This document shows positions 11,245 to 22,679 of a stretch of DNA of 64,000 nt, piece by piece. The position numbers and the translations under genes were made by a program. The notes under the pieces are model-generated. The model worked only from the letters and a program-made list of their open reading frames with translations. It ran no database searches and had not been told where the DNA came from. How positions within the stretch are numbered: the first letter of the stretch is position 1; each line of letters opens with the position of its first letter. The DNA lies in the NCBI GenBank assembly GCA_022570795.1, contig JAKUDP010000003.1, forward strand, positions 930,001-994,000. Direction: 5' to 3'. This DNA comes from Sphaerulina vaccinii (lineage: Eukaryota > Ascomycota > Dothideomycetes > Mycosphaerellales > Mycosphaerellaceae).

Positions 11245-13005
11245 ATGTCAGAGGTCGAGAACCAGCCGCTTTCTCGTCACGACAGTCTGATCTCTGTGGC
11301 ATCAGAAGCAAAGTCTGATTTTCCGGCCGAGTTGATTGGAAAGCGAGTATTGCTCGCTACTGAGTCGCTCGGCCCCGTCAACGGTGTATCGAGAACAACG
11401 CAGAGTCTGGTCGATTATCTGCGCAATCATGGCGTTCATGTGGCTACGTGCGCGCCATACTACAAAGGTCAGCCGATCACGGCCGACTCGAAGCCAGAGA
11501 GACAACCTATCGTCAACAAGGACTGGACGCGAGCTATAGAAGCGAAAGCCGCTTCACTGGGATCGAGAGCAATCGGAGGCGCCTGGTCGTGGCACTTTGA
11601 TCGCGATGAGTCTCAGAAAGACACTCAGCCGCTCCTACAGACGCAACAGAAACCTCCCATGCTCAATCGACAAAGGAGTGAAGATGCTCGACGGAAACTC
11701 GAAATGGCTCGAAAGGAGAAGGCGAATCCTGAGTTCCGACTGCAAGGCTATCCTCTGCCGTACAACCCAGATCTCACAGTTGCCTATCCATTCCGATTAG
11801 GCAAAGTCTACGATAACACTTTCAAGCCGGATATCATTTACCTTGCCAGTCCTGCTTCTGTCGGCTTCCAGTTCCTGGTTCAGCTTCGCCAACTCGAAAA
11901 TCCTCCTCCAACACTACTCAACTTCCAGACCGATTTGGCTGCATACACCGGCATTCTCTTCGCATCGCCACTTGATCGATATGGCGCCTGGCTGCTGCAC
12001 GTCGTGCAGGGCTTCCTGTTCCGCGCCGCTGCTGTGCACACTATCTTCTACCCGTCGGCCTATGTGCGCACGTACATGGAAGGCACAGGCGCTCCATCTG
12101 AGAAGATGATTCAGCTCGGCCGTGGGGTCGATACTCAACTCTTCAATCCCAACAAGCGCGATGACGCTTACAGGCTTTCCATTGCGCCCAATGGAGAGAT
12201 CATTTTCTGTTGTATATCTCGTATTGCGCCCGAGAAGGGCTTTGAGTTCCTCGCACAGGCCGCGATGAAACTAAAAGAGACTGGCCTGAAGTTCAAACTG
12301 CTCATTGTGGGCGGCAACAAGAATCCCGCTGTCATGAATGAGGTATGTTCTTTCGCAGGCGCGAGGTCATATTCTGAATGTCAACGCTAACACGCTTTGC
12401 AGGTCCAAAGCTACTTCAAGGAAATCAAGGAACAGGTCATCTTTACTGGCATGCTGCGCGGCGTAGAGCTTGCGAAAGCATACGCTGCCGCAGACGTCTT
12501 CCTTCATTGCTCAATCACAGAGACTTTCGGTCTCGTCGTGCTGGAGTCAATGGCTTCCGGCGTCCCTGTTGTCGCACGCGATGAAGGTGGGCCAAGCGAG
12601 ACTGTGAAGCACGGTCGATCAGGCTATCTTGTTCCACCTCATGATCTGGACACTTTCGTAGGCTATGCTCACGATCTTGGCACGAACCACGAACTTCGTG
12701 CGGAAATGATAGACCACGCCCGCGAACAGGCCCTCAACACTACATGGGGTAAGATCAACAATCAAGTTGCTCTACGCTTGGTCGATGCACTGAAGTAAGT
12801 CTTTTGCTTCTCCAACTTCTCGACATGTCACTAACGCTATAATAGAACACACGGCTCAAGCGAATCGAGCAAAGCGCCTGGCTACTACGGCACTTGGGCA
12901 GCGATGTGCCGTGTGTACCTTGCGGTCGGCATTGTCTGGATCTTCTGGCTCATTGCAGTCATTCCTATGCTCATGTGCGGATTCGTGCATGGTCTTTTCA
13001 AATGA
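11245..13005 (+). CDS. Family 4 glycosyltransferase with C-terminal membrane anchor
   Basis: Three exons (11245-12342, 12403-12794, 12846-13005) give 549 residues. The N-terminal half has the GT-B acceptor domain with LLATESLGPVNGVSRTT, and the C-terminal half the donor-binding domain with RIAPEKGFEFL and the EX7E motif in HCSITETFGLVVLESMASG, typical of GT4 retaining enzymes (Glyco_transf_4/Glycos_transf_1). The best-known relatives are SQD2-like and mannosyl/glucosyl lipid transferases. The last exon adds a hydrophobic segment (VGIVWIFWLIAVIPMLMCG), so the enzyme is likely anchored with its catalytic part in the cytosol. Sugar donor and acceptor cannot be read from sequence. A polar Gln/Arg-rich insert lies near residues 100-165. 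Confidence 0.9.
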
Positions 13006-13417
13006 TGATACCCCGTTCTCCACCAGTCTGTGGCGTTGAGAAGCAAAGAGAGGCGTTAGGGAGGTGCATTTGAGTGGGATGGGCGATGGCGGCACGATGC
13101 TTCAACATGAACGTGACGAAATACTTGACATATGCGACGAATTTAGCGATACCCAATAGCATTTGCATCGAGGTAGATGACACCAAATCTGTTTTTCACT
13201 TCAGCCGGCTGCGTATCAGCTTCCTAGGCATCTTCGACTGGTGAGTTTGCCTTTAGACTTTGGCGGTCGAAATCCGGATACTGTACTGCAAAAGTCAAAC
13301 ACTGGGACCCATGGTTGAGGTGTTGACACATGGCAGTCTTTCGTACCTCTTGTCACAAGGAATTTCACAGCACGAATCGACTTGCCAACACGACACGAAT
13401 CACCGCACGTGGACGAG
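13006..13417. other. Short intergenic stretch
   Basis: 3' flank of the glycosyltransferase and 5' flank of the F-box-like gene. Nothing else is recognisable. Confidence 0.5.
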
Positions 13418-14227
13418 ATGGGCAGCGACAATACTGGCACGATGATCGCAAAGGAGTCTGCGGTGCATCGCGTCTTCGATATACCTGAGCTATTGGAGGC
13501 TATCATACTGCATGTTATTGAAGCAGAATGCGAGACTAGCTTGAATACACAGCGGCCGTGCGCCGACACTATCAAGTCGCCGTTCGGGCTACAGCGAGTG
13601 AGTCCGACTTTTCGCGGTACAATCACTGGCTCGAAGAAGATCATGCGCGCAGCACTGCTCCATAGATCGTGCTATGCACCATCACGCATAGCAGCTGTGC
13701 TATCAGCAGCGAACGGAGTGCCGCACTTGCCAATGCACAATCTGGAGGATGTATCGAATTGTTCTGCAATTAGCTGGCTTACCACTATCATACCGTACGC
13801 GGGGCTCTCGGGCGCGATCTACAGGACAGAACAAGGTGTGGTCACTGTGCCCATCGAGCTGCGTGGCCTCGGTCGATGGAGCGGCCCAGGTAAACTGCCA
13901 GAGCCAGCAGGACTACGGAACGTGGAAGCCTCCTGGCGACAGTTACGGTGTCTAGCTGATAACTCAGGGGTGCACTCCATACGTTGCTCGGTCTACGTGG
14001 ATGGTCCAAAGCCAGGAGAAGGCATGTACAATACGCCCGCCGGATATAAGAGACGATACGAACAGCGAGGTTACATTTTCCGAGGCGATGCGACACTGGG
14101 GACAGTGTACGAGACGCTCATGGTTCAGGGCAGGAGTCACGAGATTCAAGCAGACAATCATATTCAGTGGAAGAAGTGGCGACAACAAGAGAGTGACGCA
14201 GTGCATAGTCGGATTCGCGAGCAGTAA
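13418..14227 (+). CDS. F-box-like hypothetical protein
   Basis: Single-exon frame of 269 residues from the ATG at 13418; an in-frame ATG at 13382 would add 12 residues. The N-terminal block (AVHRVFDIPELLEAIILHV, then LQRVSPTFRGTITGSKKI) has the spacing of the short F-box-like domain repeated in many Dothideomycetes proteins: an F-x-I-P-E-L-L-E helix, then Q-R-V-S-x-x-F-R. The rest is unfamiliar and has Arg/Tyr-rich, compact segments. F-box proteins usually bind Skp1 (encoded here at 48152-48803), but the motif is degenerate and ubiquitin-ligase function is only inferred. Confidence 0.7.
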   Translation: MGSDNTGTMIAKESAVHRVFDIPELLEAIILHVIEAECETSLNTQRPCADTIKSPFGLQRVSPTFRGTITGSKKIMRAALLHRSCYAPSRIAAVLSAANGVPHLPMHNLEDVSNCSAISWLTTIIPYAGLSGAIYRTEQGVVTVPIELRGLGRWSGPGKLPEPAGLRNVEASWRQLRCLADNSGVHSIRCSVYVDGPKPGEGMYNTPAGYKRRYEQRGYIFRGDATLGTVYETLMVQGRSHEIQADNHIQWKKWRQQESDAVHSRIREQ

Positions 14228-14642
14228 ATTATCGCGGCCGAGCAGGTTATATCCAAATTGTATGTTTCTGGTATGGACGATGAACAGAAGAGGTTGCAAC
14301 ACCATAGGATGTGATACCATAGCTTGCAGCAAAGCCCAGAGATTCCGCGATTCTCGGTGTCTTAACTATTGTTCGTATGCTGCAAACTCTATGACGGGAG
14401 TGGAGGCATCAGCTACACCTAGCCACATACCCGATGGAGCGAGACAGCGAGCACATACTATTCTGTGAAGTAGTGAGCATGGTCATATAAGACCAGCAGT
14501 TCCCAAAGAGAAGTCCACTGTGTTGAACATCCAAGAAACGACTTCAATATCTCTGCCAGTCACCCTTCCGACCACGAAAAGGAAACTATCCCTCCTGCCT
14601 GTACAAGATCATAACTTGCTTTCAGCACCAACAAAGCACACA
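14228..14642. other. Intergenic
   Basis: No convincing gene, RNA or repeat. The final part is CA/CT-rich, like a leader for the small frame starting at 14643. Confidence 0.5.
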
Positions 14643-14894
14643 ATGGCAAGAAAGACCTACTCAGGCAGCAGCGATGGCAAGAAGCGATGGACCTGTTGCG
14701 GCGCTCGATCACGAACACCACTCTGTCTATTGGGCTTGTGTGTAGCTCCCAGAATGAGAGACCCTCCTGAGCATGGAATGGGCACCAGATTGGCAGTGGG
14801 GGCTGCGGCTGTTGGTGTTGTGGGCGCTATAGGCGTTGCAAGCGCTTCGGAAAGGCGTCAGAGGCACGTGAGGCGTAAGGGCTACTACTACTAA
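14643..14894 (+). CDS. Possible small basic membrane protein
   Basis: An 83-residue frame from an ATG in good context (CACAATGG). The N-terminus is polar and basic, with Cys-rich patches (WTCCGAR, LCLLGLCV). A Gly/Ala/Val segment of about 20 residues (RLAVGAAAVGVVGAIGVASA) could cross a membrane, and the tail is His/Arg-rich, ending KGYYY. No family is recognised. A leader-like CA/CT-rich upstream sequence favours expression, but a chance frame is possible. Confidence 0.4.
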   Translation: MARKTYSGSSDGKKRWTCCGARSRTPLCLLGLCVAPRMRDPPEHGMGTRLAVGAAAVGVVGAIGVASASERRQRHVRRKGYYY

Positions 14895-15331
14895 GTCACT
14901 CTAGTATGCTGGCATGTACATTACCAGGTATGTACCTAGCGGTCACTGAGGCAGGACTTGGCATTGGCTTACGTAACAGAGAGAATTGACCTTCGATCTC
15001 CCTTGCTCCTTTCTCTTACTTTCTATCTTTCTGCATCATTCATCCCTTGGGTCAATTGGCTAATGGCCTATCACGAGCTTACATGTTGGCCTATTTCGTG
15101 ATGGAATGCCGATCTGTGATCACGCATGGCTGCTCCGCCTCGATAATGAATATGGTGGCGTTCAGGTGTCTGTCCAGTCTCGGCTGAACTCACGCCGCAT
15201 GCTCGAAGCGAGCTCCAGCTGAACTACATGAGTGCCTGCGCCGGCCCTGCAGCTGACATACATAGGAAGCAGACGCTCACGACTTCTCGGCCAGAGCCTA
15301 CACACGTTACGCGGTGTCGGCCCATGCCACA
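14895..15331. other. Intergenic
   Basis: Contains a pyrimidine-rich tract around 15000-15045. I see no gene or repeat. Confidence 0.5.
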
Positions 15332-17686
15332 ATGTCCAGCACGGCGCCAGACTATTACCAGTATTCACCATTGCCGGAAGGACATATCCGCCTTGTACGA
15401 TTGTTGCGTCCCTCCCACGAATACACGTACAAGAGCGAATGCCATCTCGAGCTTGTTGACACAATTCTCGAAGAAGCCGTGTATGATGCACTGTCTTATA
15501 CCTGGGGTCCTTCAACAGTGGACGAGGAGCACGCAGAAGCCGCCGAAATCTTCACGACAGTACAGCGATGCTATCCCGTGTTCTGTGATGGCAAGATTAT
15601 CCTCGTTACGAAGAGCCTGCGACGTTCACTACGTAGCCTGATGAACTTCGAGGTCCCTACCTCGCATTGGAGACCTGAAGTACTGATACCAGAACTTGGT
15701 TTGGAGAAGCGCCAACACACCTGGATAGATGGCCTTTGTATCAACCAGGACGACATAGTCGAGAGGGCGGAGCAGGTGCCCTTGATGTCAACATTGTATT
15801 CACGAGCTAGCTCACTGCTGATAGATCTTGGCGTTATGGACCAGGAAACAGTGGTTGCAATAGAGACTGCAGGGACACTCGTGACGCTAGATCTCACCGA
15901 ACAGGAACGGAACTCGGCACATACGCTTTATGAGGACTCATGCTTCGTGCGAGTTGGGTGCCGACGCATCACTGTTCGCGAATGGCTGGAGTGGGTGATT
16001 CTGTTCAGTCGCAATATCTTCCGTCGTACGTGGGTCATTCAGGAGACAATGCTAGCTGGAAAGCGAGGGTACTATATGTGCGGAGATGCTATCGGCCAGT
16101 TCTACACATTGGTGCAGAGTTTGAAAGTATATCTGAACACTGGTTGGGTGCGTAGTAAGCCTTCATGGATCATATCTATCGCACCTGTGGCAGTCGATAG
16201 CACCCGAAAGTTCTCAAGCTGACTGGTGGTAGGGGAAGACTATCCTCCAAAGCTTTGCTACACTCACTGGACCTAGTAGGAAGCGTCTCAACTTGCATGC
16301 CGAGGTCCTCACATGGACGCTCTCGTCGCATCCGTACTATAATGTCTTCAGGTCATGGGAATCTGGGTCATGGGGATCCGGAGAGGGTTACTCATTCACC
16401 CATGTTGCAGGCTGGTTGATGCCACAGACTGAGTGTTCCAATCCACGCGACAAGATCTACGGCACTCTGGCACTAGCATCTGAGTGGCGAAGGTTGGATC
16501 AAGACTTGCTCCCAGTCGACTATACCAAGAGTGTTGCCGAGGTCTACTGTCGAGCAACGAAGTGTGCCTTGAATGTTTCTGGCAAGCTTGACATATTGAC
16601 AACACTATCACAGCCGGAGTGCACTTATGGAAGTTCACATAGACTTCCTTCGTGGTGTCCTGACTATAGCACGTCGTATCCTGCACGTACGCTCACGAGA
16701 GGCTTCGCGACGGCCGTCTTCCAGGACTTCTGGCGCGCGGCTGGTGACTCCGTCTTCCGGCCATGCCAGATGGAACCTCTGCAGGAACTCCTTGTTCGCG
16801 GCAAATTGTGCGACACTATCATAGCTGAGGCAGATCTCAGGTCGCTTGCGGTAATAGGCAAGGAGCCAGATTTTGCAGGTCCTTTCGCGTTACTCGCAGA
16901 AGCCGTGGCATACAGTTCGTCCCAGAGCCAACCAAGGTATGTTCTATAATTGTCAAGGAAGATGTGGCTTGAAGCTTGTCGTCGTTGATCTTCTGCTGAT
17001 CAGATTGCAGTCATGATGTGCTAGATGCCTTCTACTATGCTTTGACGATCTGGCGTGGACCAGATCTCAAAGATCCATGGCTGCCAGGTGATATACCAGA
17101 CAGAAGACGACTTTTCGGTGATGCGATGACATCGGTACTCATCAATCTGATATGGCAGGAAGCCAACGACTCGCCAGTAGCGCCAGTGCGTGAAGAGATG
17201 TATAATATAGTGCGTGTAATCACGCCGCTCCTGAGGACGTATCCCCACCGCACATATGAAATGCCAGACATTGGTCTACTATATGCACAACTTGATGAGA
17301 GAAGCCGGCTCGAGGAAGCCGGCGAAGCACGATATATCGAGACCGAGACTGGCGAGTCAAGCGGAGTCTCTCTCTTGTGGCGAGATGCCGTTATCAACTC
17401 GCCCCTGAACAAAGCCTGGATCGACCAGGCTGCATTGCTTCTTGGACAAACATGCCGTTTCGAGAGAATGTTCCGAACGGTGCGAGGCAGGCTCGGGACT
17501 GGTCTTCGACCACTTGAAGTGGGTGACCAAGTGTGGCTACTCGCAGGTTACATTATGCCTATTGTTCTCCGACCACGCTCTGATGGCCGTATGACATTCG
17601 TTGGAGAATGCTACGTGCACGGCATGATGTTTGGAGAACAGTGGGATGAATATGAAGGGCATGTTGTTGATGTGATACTAGTCTAG
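15332..17686 (+). CDS. Heterokaryon incompatibility (HET) domain protein
   Basis: The HET domain shows its three hallmark blocks: YDALSYTWG (about residues 51-59), WIDGLCINQ (131-139) and RRTWVIQE (about 235). HET-domain proteins take part in fungal nonself recognition and regulated cell death. Proposed exons are 15332-16147, 16233-16936 and 17011-17686, giving 731 residues. The first frame meets a stop at 16220, but splicing from GTGCGT at 16148 to the TAG at 16232 restores the frame, and a perfect CTGAC branch site sits before that acceptor; a GTATAT donor at 16127 would also keep phase. Intron 2 (GTATGT to TTGCAG) is clear. The C-terminal two-thirds is the usual variable HET tail (PRDKIYGTLAL, DYTKSVAEVY). 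Confidence 0.85.
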
Positions 17687-17740
17687 CTCAGGGTGGCTTC
17701 GTCTATTGCATGGTGCGTACATATCGCTTCGATTGCTTGA

Positions 17741-18925
17741 CTATGTCGCGTCTTGACGCAGCATCTGCATGAAATCCATCACATCGCTGTCACCGCACGA
17801 GTCCGCTGGCTTGTGCTTGCTAGGCATGTGAGCATGCATCGGCGGTATGACCGAGCTGGGTGCTGTAGACCATGACCATCTTGACTTGTGACTATGATCC
17901 AGAGTTCGCGATGTTGCTATGCTGTCTCCACAATGACTTGAAGTGGTTGGGTCAGAGTCTCCGGCTTCGAGATGCCTTACGCGCATGGAATGAGGATTGG
18001 GTTCGTTTTCGTGAAGAAGACGCGGGAAGAGCTTCGTGGCAAGTGGCTTTAGTGATAGCACACAGGCGCACATGATGCCCACGTAGGCTTCGATTGTCGA
18101 CCAGATGATCAACCATATGCCAGACATGACGAAGTCGCCCTTGCGTGAGGCAGCCAGCACTGTTGCGATACGGACAACGCTGACGAAGCAGACCAGAAAT
18201 CCAAGAACAAACAGCAATACGGTTGCGATTTTCTGCTTCCTCGGAAGATGCAGACCGGCTATTGATGGCATCGGCAGGATCAGGACTGCGAAATCGAGTG
18301 TTCTGTCGACTGCTGCCACTGAGGACCAGTAGATCTGCGCATCCCGGCAGTATCCAGTGAGCATCGGATTCCACAGCTTTGCGGTCGGTCTGCAAAGGAA
18401 GATCCCGCCAAAGAGGCCCCATGATGCTGATGGAATCAATAGGAACATGATAATGTAGCATAAGGCTCTGGTTGGCTGACTGCTGAAGATGCGCAGGTAC
18501 TGTGTCAGAATGGACGCCTTCGTCACATTGATAGTAATTGTCCATAGACAATTGAGAGACAGAATCAGCTTGATGATTTGAGCAATCTCAGCATAGCCGC
18601 CATAGCTGCCAATTCCCTTGAACACACTCGCACCAACGATGATGCACATACTCCAGGAGAGAAGCTACAATCTGTTAGCTGGTCTCTTACGCAAACTGAC
18701 TGTAGAGGACGCCCTTACCAAAGCAAACAAGATTGCATAGTCATCCAGACCAATGCAATGCGATTTCTGGCACCTCGTGTACCACCGCAGTCCTACTACA
18801 ATGGTGGCAAAGACTGTGAAGATGATAGTTGGTATAAGAGCATCGTTCCCGATATTGTTTGATCCTCCCAGGTTTGCGGCAGTTGGCGCTACTGGTGTGT
18901 CCTGAGAAGGAGCTGTGGTGTTCAT
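17741..18925 (-). CDS. PTH11-like integral membrane protein (fungal rhodopsin-like domain)
   Basis: Two exons (18925-18719 and 18664-17741) encode 376 residues. Seven membrane segments can be read, beginning with ALIPTIIFTVFATIVVGLR and including SWGLFGGIFLCRPTAKLWNP and LLFVLGFLVCFVSVVRIATV. The LRWYTRCQ, GLDDYAIL, the conserved Cys around FLCRP, and D-x-x-x-D/LP motifs are those of the fungal 'Rhodopsin' domain found in PTH11-type receptors and in uncharacterised membrane proteins. The N-terminus is short and lacks a CFEM domain. The tail is Ser/His-rich and cytoplasmic. Ligand and role are unknown. The gene converges on the HET gene, with only 54 nt between the two stops. Confidence 0.85.
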
Positions 18926-19613
18926 GGTCGAGTTGTAGTGAACAACATCTTCTCCAGGATGTGCCGTCCTGCCCTTAGACAGCTTCTGATATAACAGCAA
19001 ACCTCCAGCTGAGTTGGATCAAGAGATTCAGTGGTAGCTGAGCATTAGCAACCAGCGCTGAGAAAGAAACAACAAAGAGCCCTTCCATTCGCACTTCACA
19101 TGACCGAGCATGCGATCTGATCGATTCGATCTCGAAGATAACTTGCAAGTCATCCAGCCGAACTGTCCGAGCGGATGAGTGTCGAAATCGATTGCCAAAC
19201 ATCCCATGGGCTCGCAGTCCTGGGAAAGTTCGTCAAGACCATGGTTCCTGCATCGCACGAACCCATTCAGTTGCTGAGCTGAAGAATTGCATAAGCTAGC
19301 CGACTTCAAGATCAAAGCACACTTGAACGCCTCATGCGACACAAGCACATAGCAGACACATCTCGTGAGGTCCAGGAATTGCTTCAACATGGGCTCCGCG
19401 CTGAGAGGCCAATCTCGTTCTCAAATCAATGGCCTCGAAATGCATGCAGCTATACCGGCCGAGTGCACCTTTGACCCGTGCATGTCTTGATCAGCGTGGC
19501 GTCCGAGCTCGGGCGGTACAATGGAGTTCCCACTTATGTTGCGTCGAGATTCAGATATGTTGTGTTGCATAGCACCAGCTTGGTTGTACGAGCCGGTCAT
19601 GTCGAAATCATCC
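18926..19613. other. Intergenic
   Basis: Promoter side of the receptor gene. Frames are short and unlike protein; no repeat or RNA is seen. Confidence 0.5.
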
Positions 19614-19979
19614 TCACTTGGTCCGCGATGGAGAGGGCTTGTCCTGCTTGGATCTTGACATACTCTGGAACAGAGCCATTTTCATCTGCATATAAGCCTG
19701 GACTGCTGGGTTCACCTCATCGTACATGATGCCATTGGGATTTGTTGTTTTAGCCGGCACAGCAGCGGTCCATGACGCAATGTCTGATGCTTTGCTGTCT
19801 CCGAGATATTGATGAGTGTAGGAGCTGCTGGGCGATGATGACCGGTTACTGGAAGTCATTGAGCTCGCAGTTCTAGGCATCTTGCTCCGGAGATCCTTGG
19901 CCTTGGGTGCTTCGTTGATGTCGGAGTGAAGGGTAGTTGCTGAGTTGGCGCTTTCCCGTCTGTCGCTGGGCGACGACAT
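19614..19979 (-). CDS. Small Ser/Thr-rich hypothetical protein
   Basis: A 121-residue frame from the ATG at 19979 (MSSPSDRRESANSAT). Composition is that of a soluble, largely disordered fungal protein: a Ser-rich half (TASSMTSSNRSSSPSSSY) followed by a more ordered part (SDIASWTAAVPAKTTNPNG and VQAYMQMKMALFQSM), which could form one amphipathic helix. There is no signal peptide or membrane segment. I do not recognise a family. The coherent composition and good start favour a real gene; function is unknown. Confidence 0.55.
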   Translation of the reverse strand: MSSPSDRRESANSATTLHSDINEAPKAKDLRSKMPRTASSMTSSNRSSSPSSSYTHQYLGDSKASDIASWTAAVPAKTTNPNGIMYDEVNPAVQAYMQMKMALFQSMSRSKQDKPSPSRTK

Positions 19980-22679
19980 GATATAGGACCAGTGATGCAA
20001 GCAACCTTGGAATGCCAGGAGGCAAGGTTGCCTTGCACTTGTCAGGTGTAAATTAGGTGCGAGTCTGCATCTGTAATGATTGAGGCAGACCGTCTCACCA
20101 CATATCCACCTCGCAAACCCTCCTCAGTCAGTGTAGGCCAAGTCCGCCAAATCATCCGAGACTCACTGGCCAGCGCGCTGGCACGATGTTATCGTGATGC
20201 AGACCGGGCCAGCATTTGCTGGCGGTCAGGAGTACAATAGAAGTGTAGTGTCAACCGCTCGCGGCCGCATTAGAGTGGATATCAGCCATCGCAAAGCGCT
20301 GCTATACCCAGCAGGGCCAGTGTACGGCAGTCATATTTGACAAATCCGACAAGCACAACCACCCACTCATGGTCCACCAAAAGCCGTGAGCGTAGATTGC
20401 GTTTGAGCACGCAGAATGGGGGGCCAACGTGCTGATTTGGAATCTGGCGCAGATAGACAGCTCTCTCGCACAGCTTACTCCGAGATGGCTGCGACGCAAC
20501 CCGAGAGGTGGAAATGTTTCCCCCGCCCATCTCCTCAGGCTCGTCGTGTCGACGGGGCGGTGGCACTGTCGCCGCAATGTGATCTGCGTCGGTGATGATC
20601 TCCGTTCGATGAATACCACAGCACGATGTTTCCCGTAAGGAAGACAGCAGCGTACAGCGACATGTCGTTGTGAACTGACGTGGTTGGTGTGGGTTTCACA
20701 ATTGAAAATAACCGAGCCGAGCATTGTATAACAAGCTTTTTAGCTCCATCTGATTATCAATTTACAGTGTGGAGGTATTTGTAGTCCAAGCGGCAAGGAT
20801 TCCCTTTCGCATCTGCACAAGCACAACAATCTCTGTTCACCATGACGATGTACCGTTCGAGACTCCATCCTTTCCAAGAACAAGCATTTTCTCGTTGCCA
20901 TGGAATCATACGACAGTCAGCGATATCAACCCTCCGCCGGGTCGACATTCCAGTTTACGCCATTTCAGTGACAGGGCACGTCGAACTCTATTTGAGCACA
21001 TGGCCGCCGCAAGCCTCGTCCCACCTGAGGCGTTCTTCCTGCAGCAGGTGGCTCATAGAAGGCAGCGCACCAACTGACGAGCTGCCTTATCACACAGCGC
21101 GATTTAAGCAGGTCATGCGAGCTCCGGCCACGGTCGCAAATCAATCGAGCTGCCCAGACCTGGTGGTACAGAAGGATTCGAGTATGGCAGATCGACCCAG
21201 ATGATGATTCTCCGCCATGTGTTTGTGCCATAGACATGGAGATGTAACAAAGTACGGCCGAGGGTACCCGGTCTGGCTCGCTCGCTTTTACTTCGACTTC
21301 ATCCGAGATCTCACGCTTGACGATGAGGTCTTCGGAATTTAGGTACTGCGTGGACAGCTAATGATGGCCCACTATCATGCATACAAGAATTGTCATTGTA
21401 TTGTGATACAACACACGCCTTGGACCTGGCGCACGCACGTTAGCATCGCAGCACGCTGCAGAAGAAATCCTGCATAGCAGCCAATGTCAAGTCAGGCAAA
21501 CCCACTGTGTGAGACCGACCTGCCTTGGTGCCTGCGTTGCGAGAACGACGATGCGACCTGCATACCGGTTGACAGATCACCGGTAATGGTCGGCGTGCTG
21601 CAGGTCGAAGAGTATAGTGCGACCTGTCAATACTACAAGGCCACGCGGCAAGCACTCTAAGAAATATCAAGATCTCGTATGAGTCGAACCCTCGCACTGA
21701 TGCGACTTTTCATAGCTTTCCAACAAGACGGAGACCTGCTTAGCATCACTGCGTGGTTGCAGCGCAACGATTCGAAGGACTAGACTGCAACATCAGCCTT
21801 GATCTGTCTTGGCAACACCAGTATCAGTACCGCTACACCTGAAGCACTGGCCGTAATAATGACAAATTCCCTGAGGCAACAAGACTCGTGGTCATTCTGT
21901 CGATGATTTGCAAACGTTAAGGCCTTTACAGACCACTGCGTATAAGCCGCAGCAGTATTCATCGAGAGACAGCTGAAGGCTTCTGCCAAGTAACACAACC
22001 ATTCACTTCAGCAAGTACCCGTCATGCCCATGTGCTAGAGTATGATCATTCCCGGCCTCGATACGACTGTACCATCCTGAGATATGGATCGTCACACGTG
22101 CTGAAGTGACATATCGGTTGTACTGGCAGTGACAGTAGCATTGTCAGCATTCGAAGAAAGTCTCTCTGAAAACAGTGGCTTCGAAGAACATTGCCAGGAC
22201 AGAGCTCTGAGCGGCAGAGTTTCCATTCAAGATTGAGAGAGTATCTGCTGAAGCTGATCGAGCACATCTCCTAGCGTCGGTCCTGGACGCATACCGACCA
22301 GTGAAAGAGGTATCAGAGAACATTGGCAGAAATGGCTTCCAACTCCAGAAAGACACCTGCATAAAAGATCAAACTCAGCCATTTCATTCTGACAATCTAT
22401 ACAACCTTTAGAAAAACAAGAACAACACTCATCCTCATCAAAAACTCCGCGCAGTCATCATGATTACAAAGAGAGCAATAAAGGCAATGCGACGCAATGC
22501 AACCAGGGTATACGCATACTCAACGTGGTAGTAGTAGTAGTAGTGTCATGTTCCATCCATTCCAATGTGCTTTTCTTCGCTTTCTTCCTTCTTCAATGAG
22601 CCTTCCTTCACGGAGGCAAAGCATCATTGTTCCTCCTGAATCCCAAGCTCGGTGACCAAGGTCTAGGAATGGCTGGAAT
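19980..22679. other. Long gene-poor stretch
   Basis: 2.7 kb with no clear gene. Between about 20842 and 21247 several frames have protein-like pieces (for example LFEHMAAASLVPPEAFF and later WWYRRIRVWQIDPDDD), but they lie in different frames with no convincing splice sites. A GTA trinucleotide run of about seven units lies near 22526-22546. The last 200 bases are the 3' flank of the coiled-coil gene. Confidence 0.5.

Noticed and set aside
20302..20724. 140-codon minus-strand frame
   Set aside because: Rich in Cys, His and Trp with no protein-like pattern; looks like non-coding sequence.
21660..21710. tRNA T-arm-like GGGTTCGACTC on the minus strand
   Set aside because: The five-base T stem does not pair and no acceptor or anticodon stem can be built around it.
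22526..22546. GTA trinucleotide run
   Set aside because: Simple microsatellite with no sign of function.
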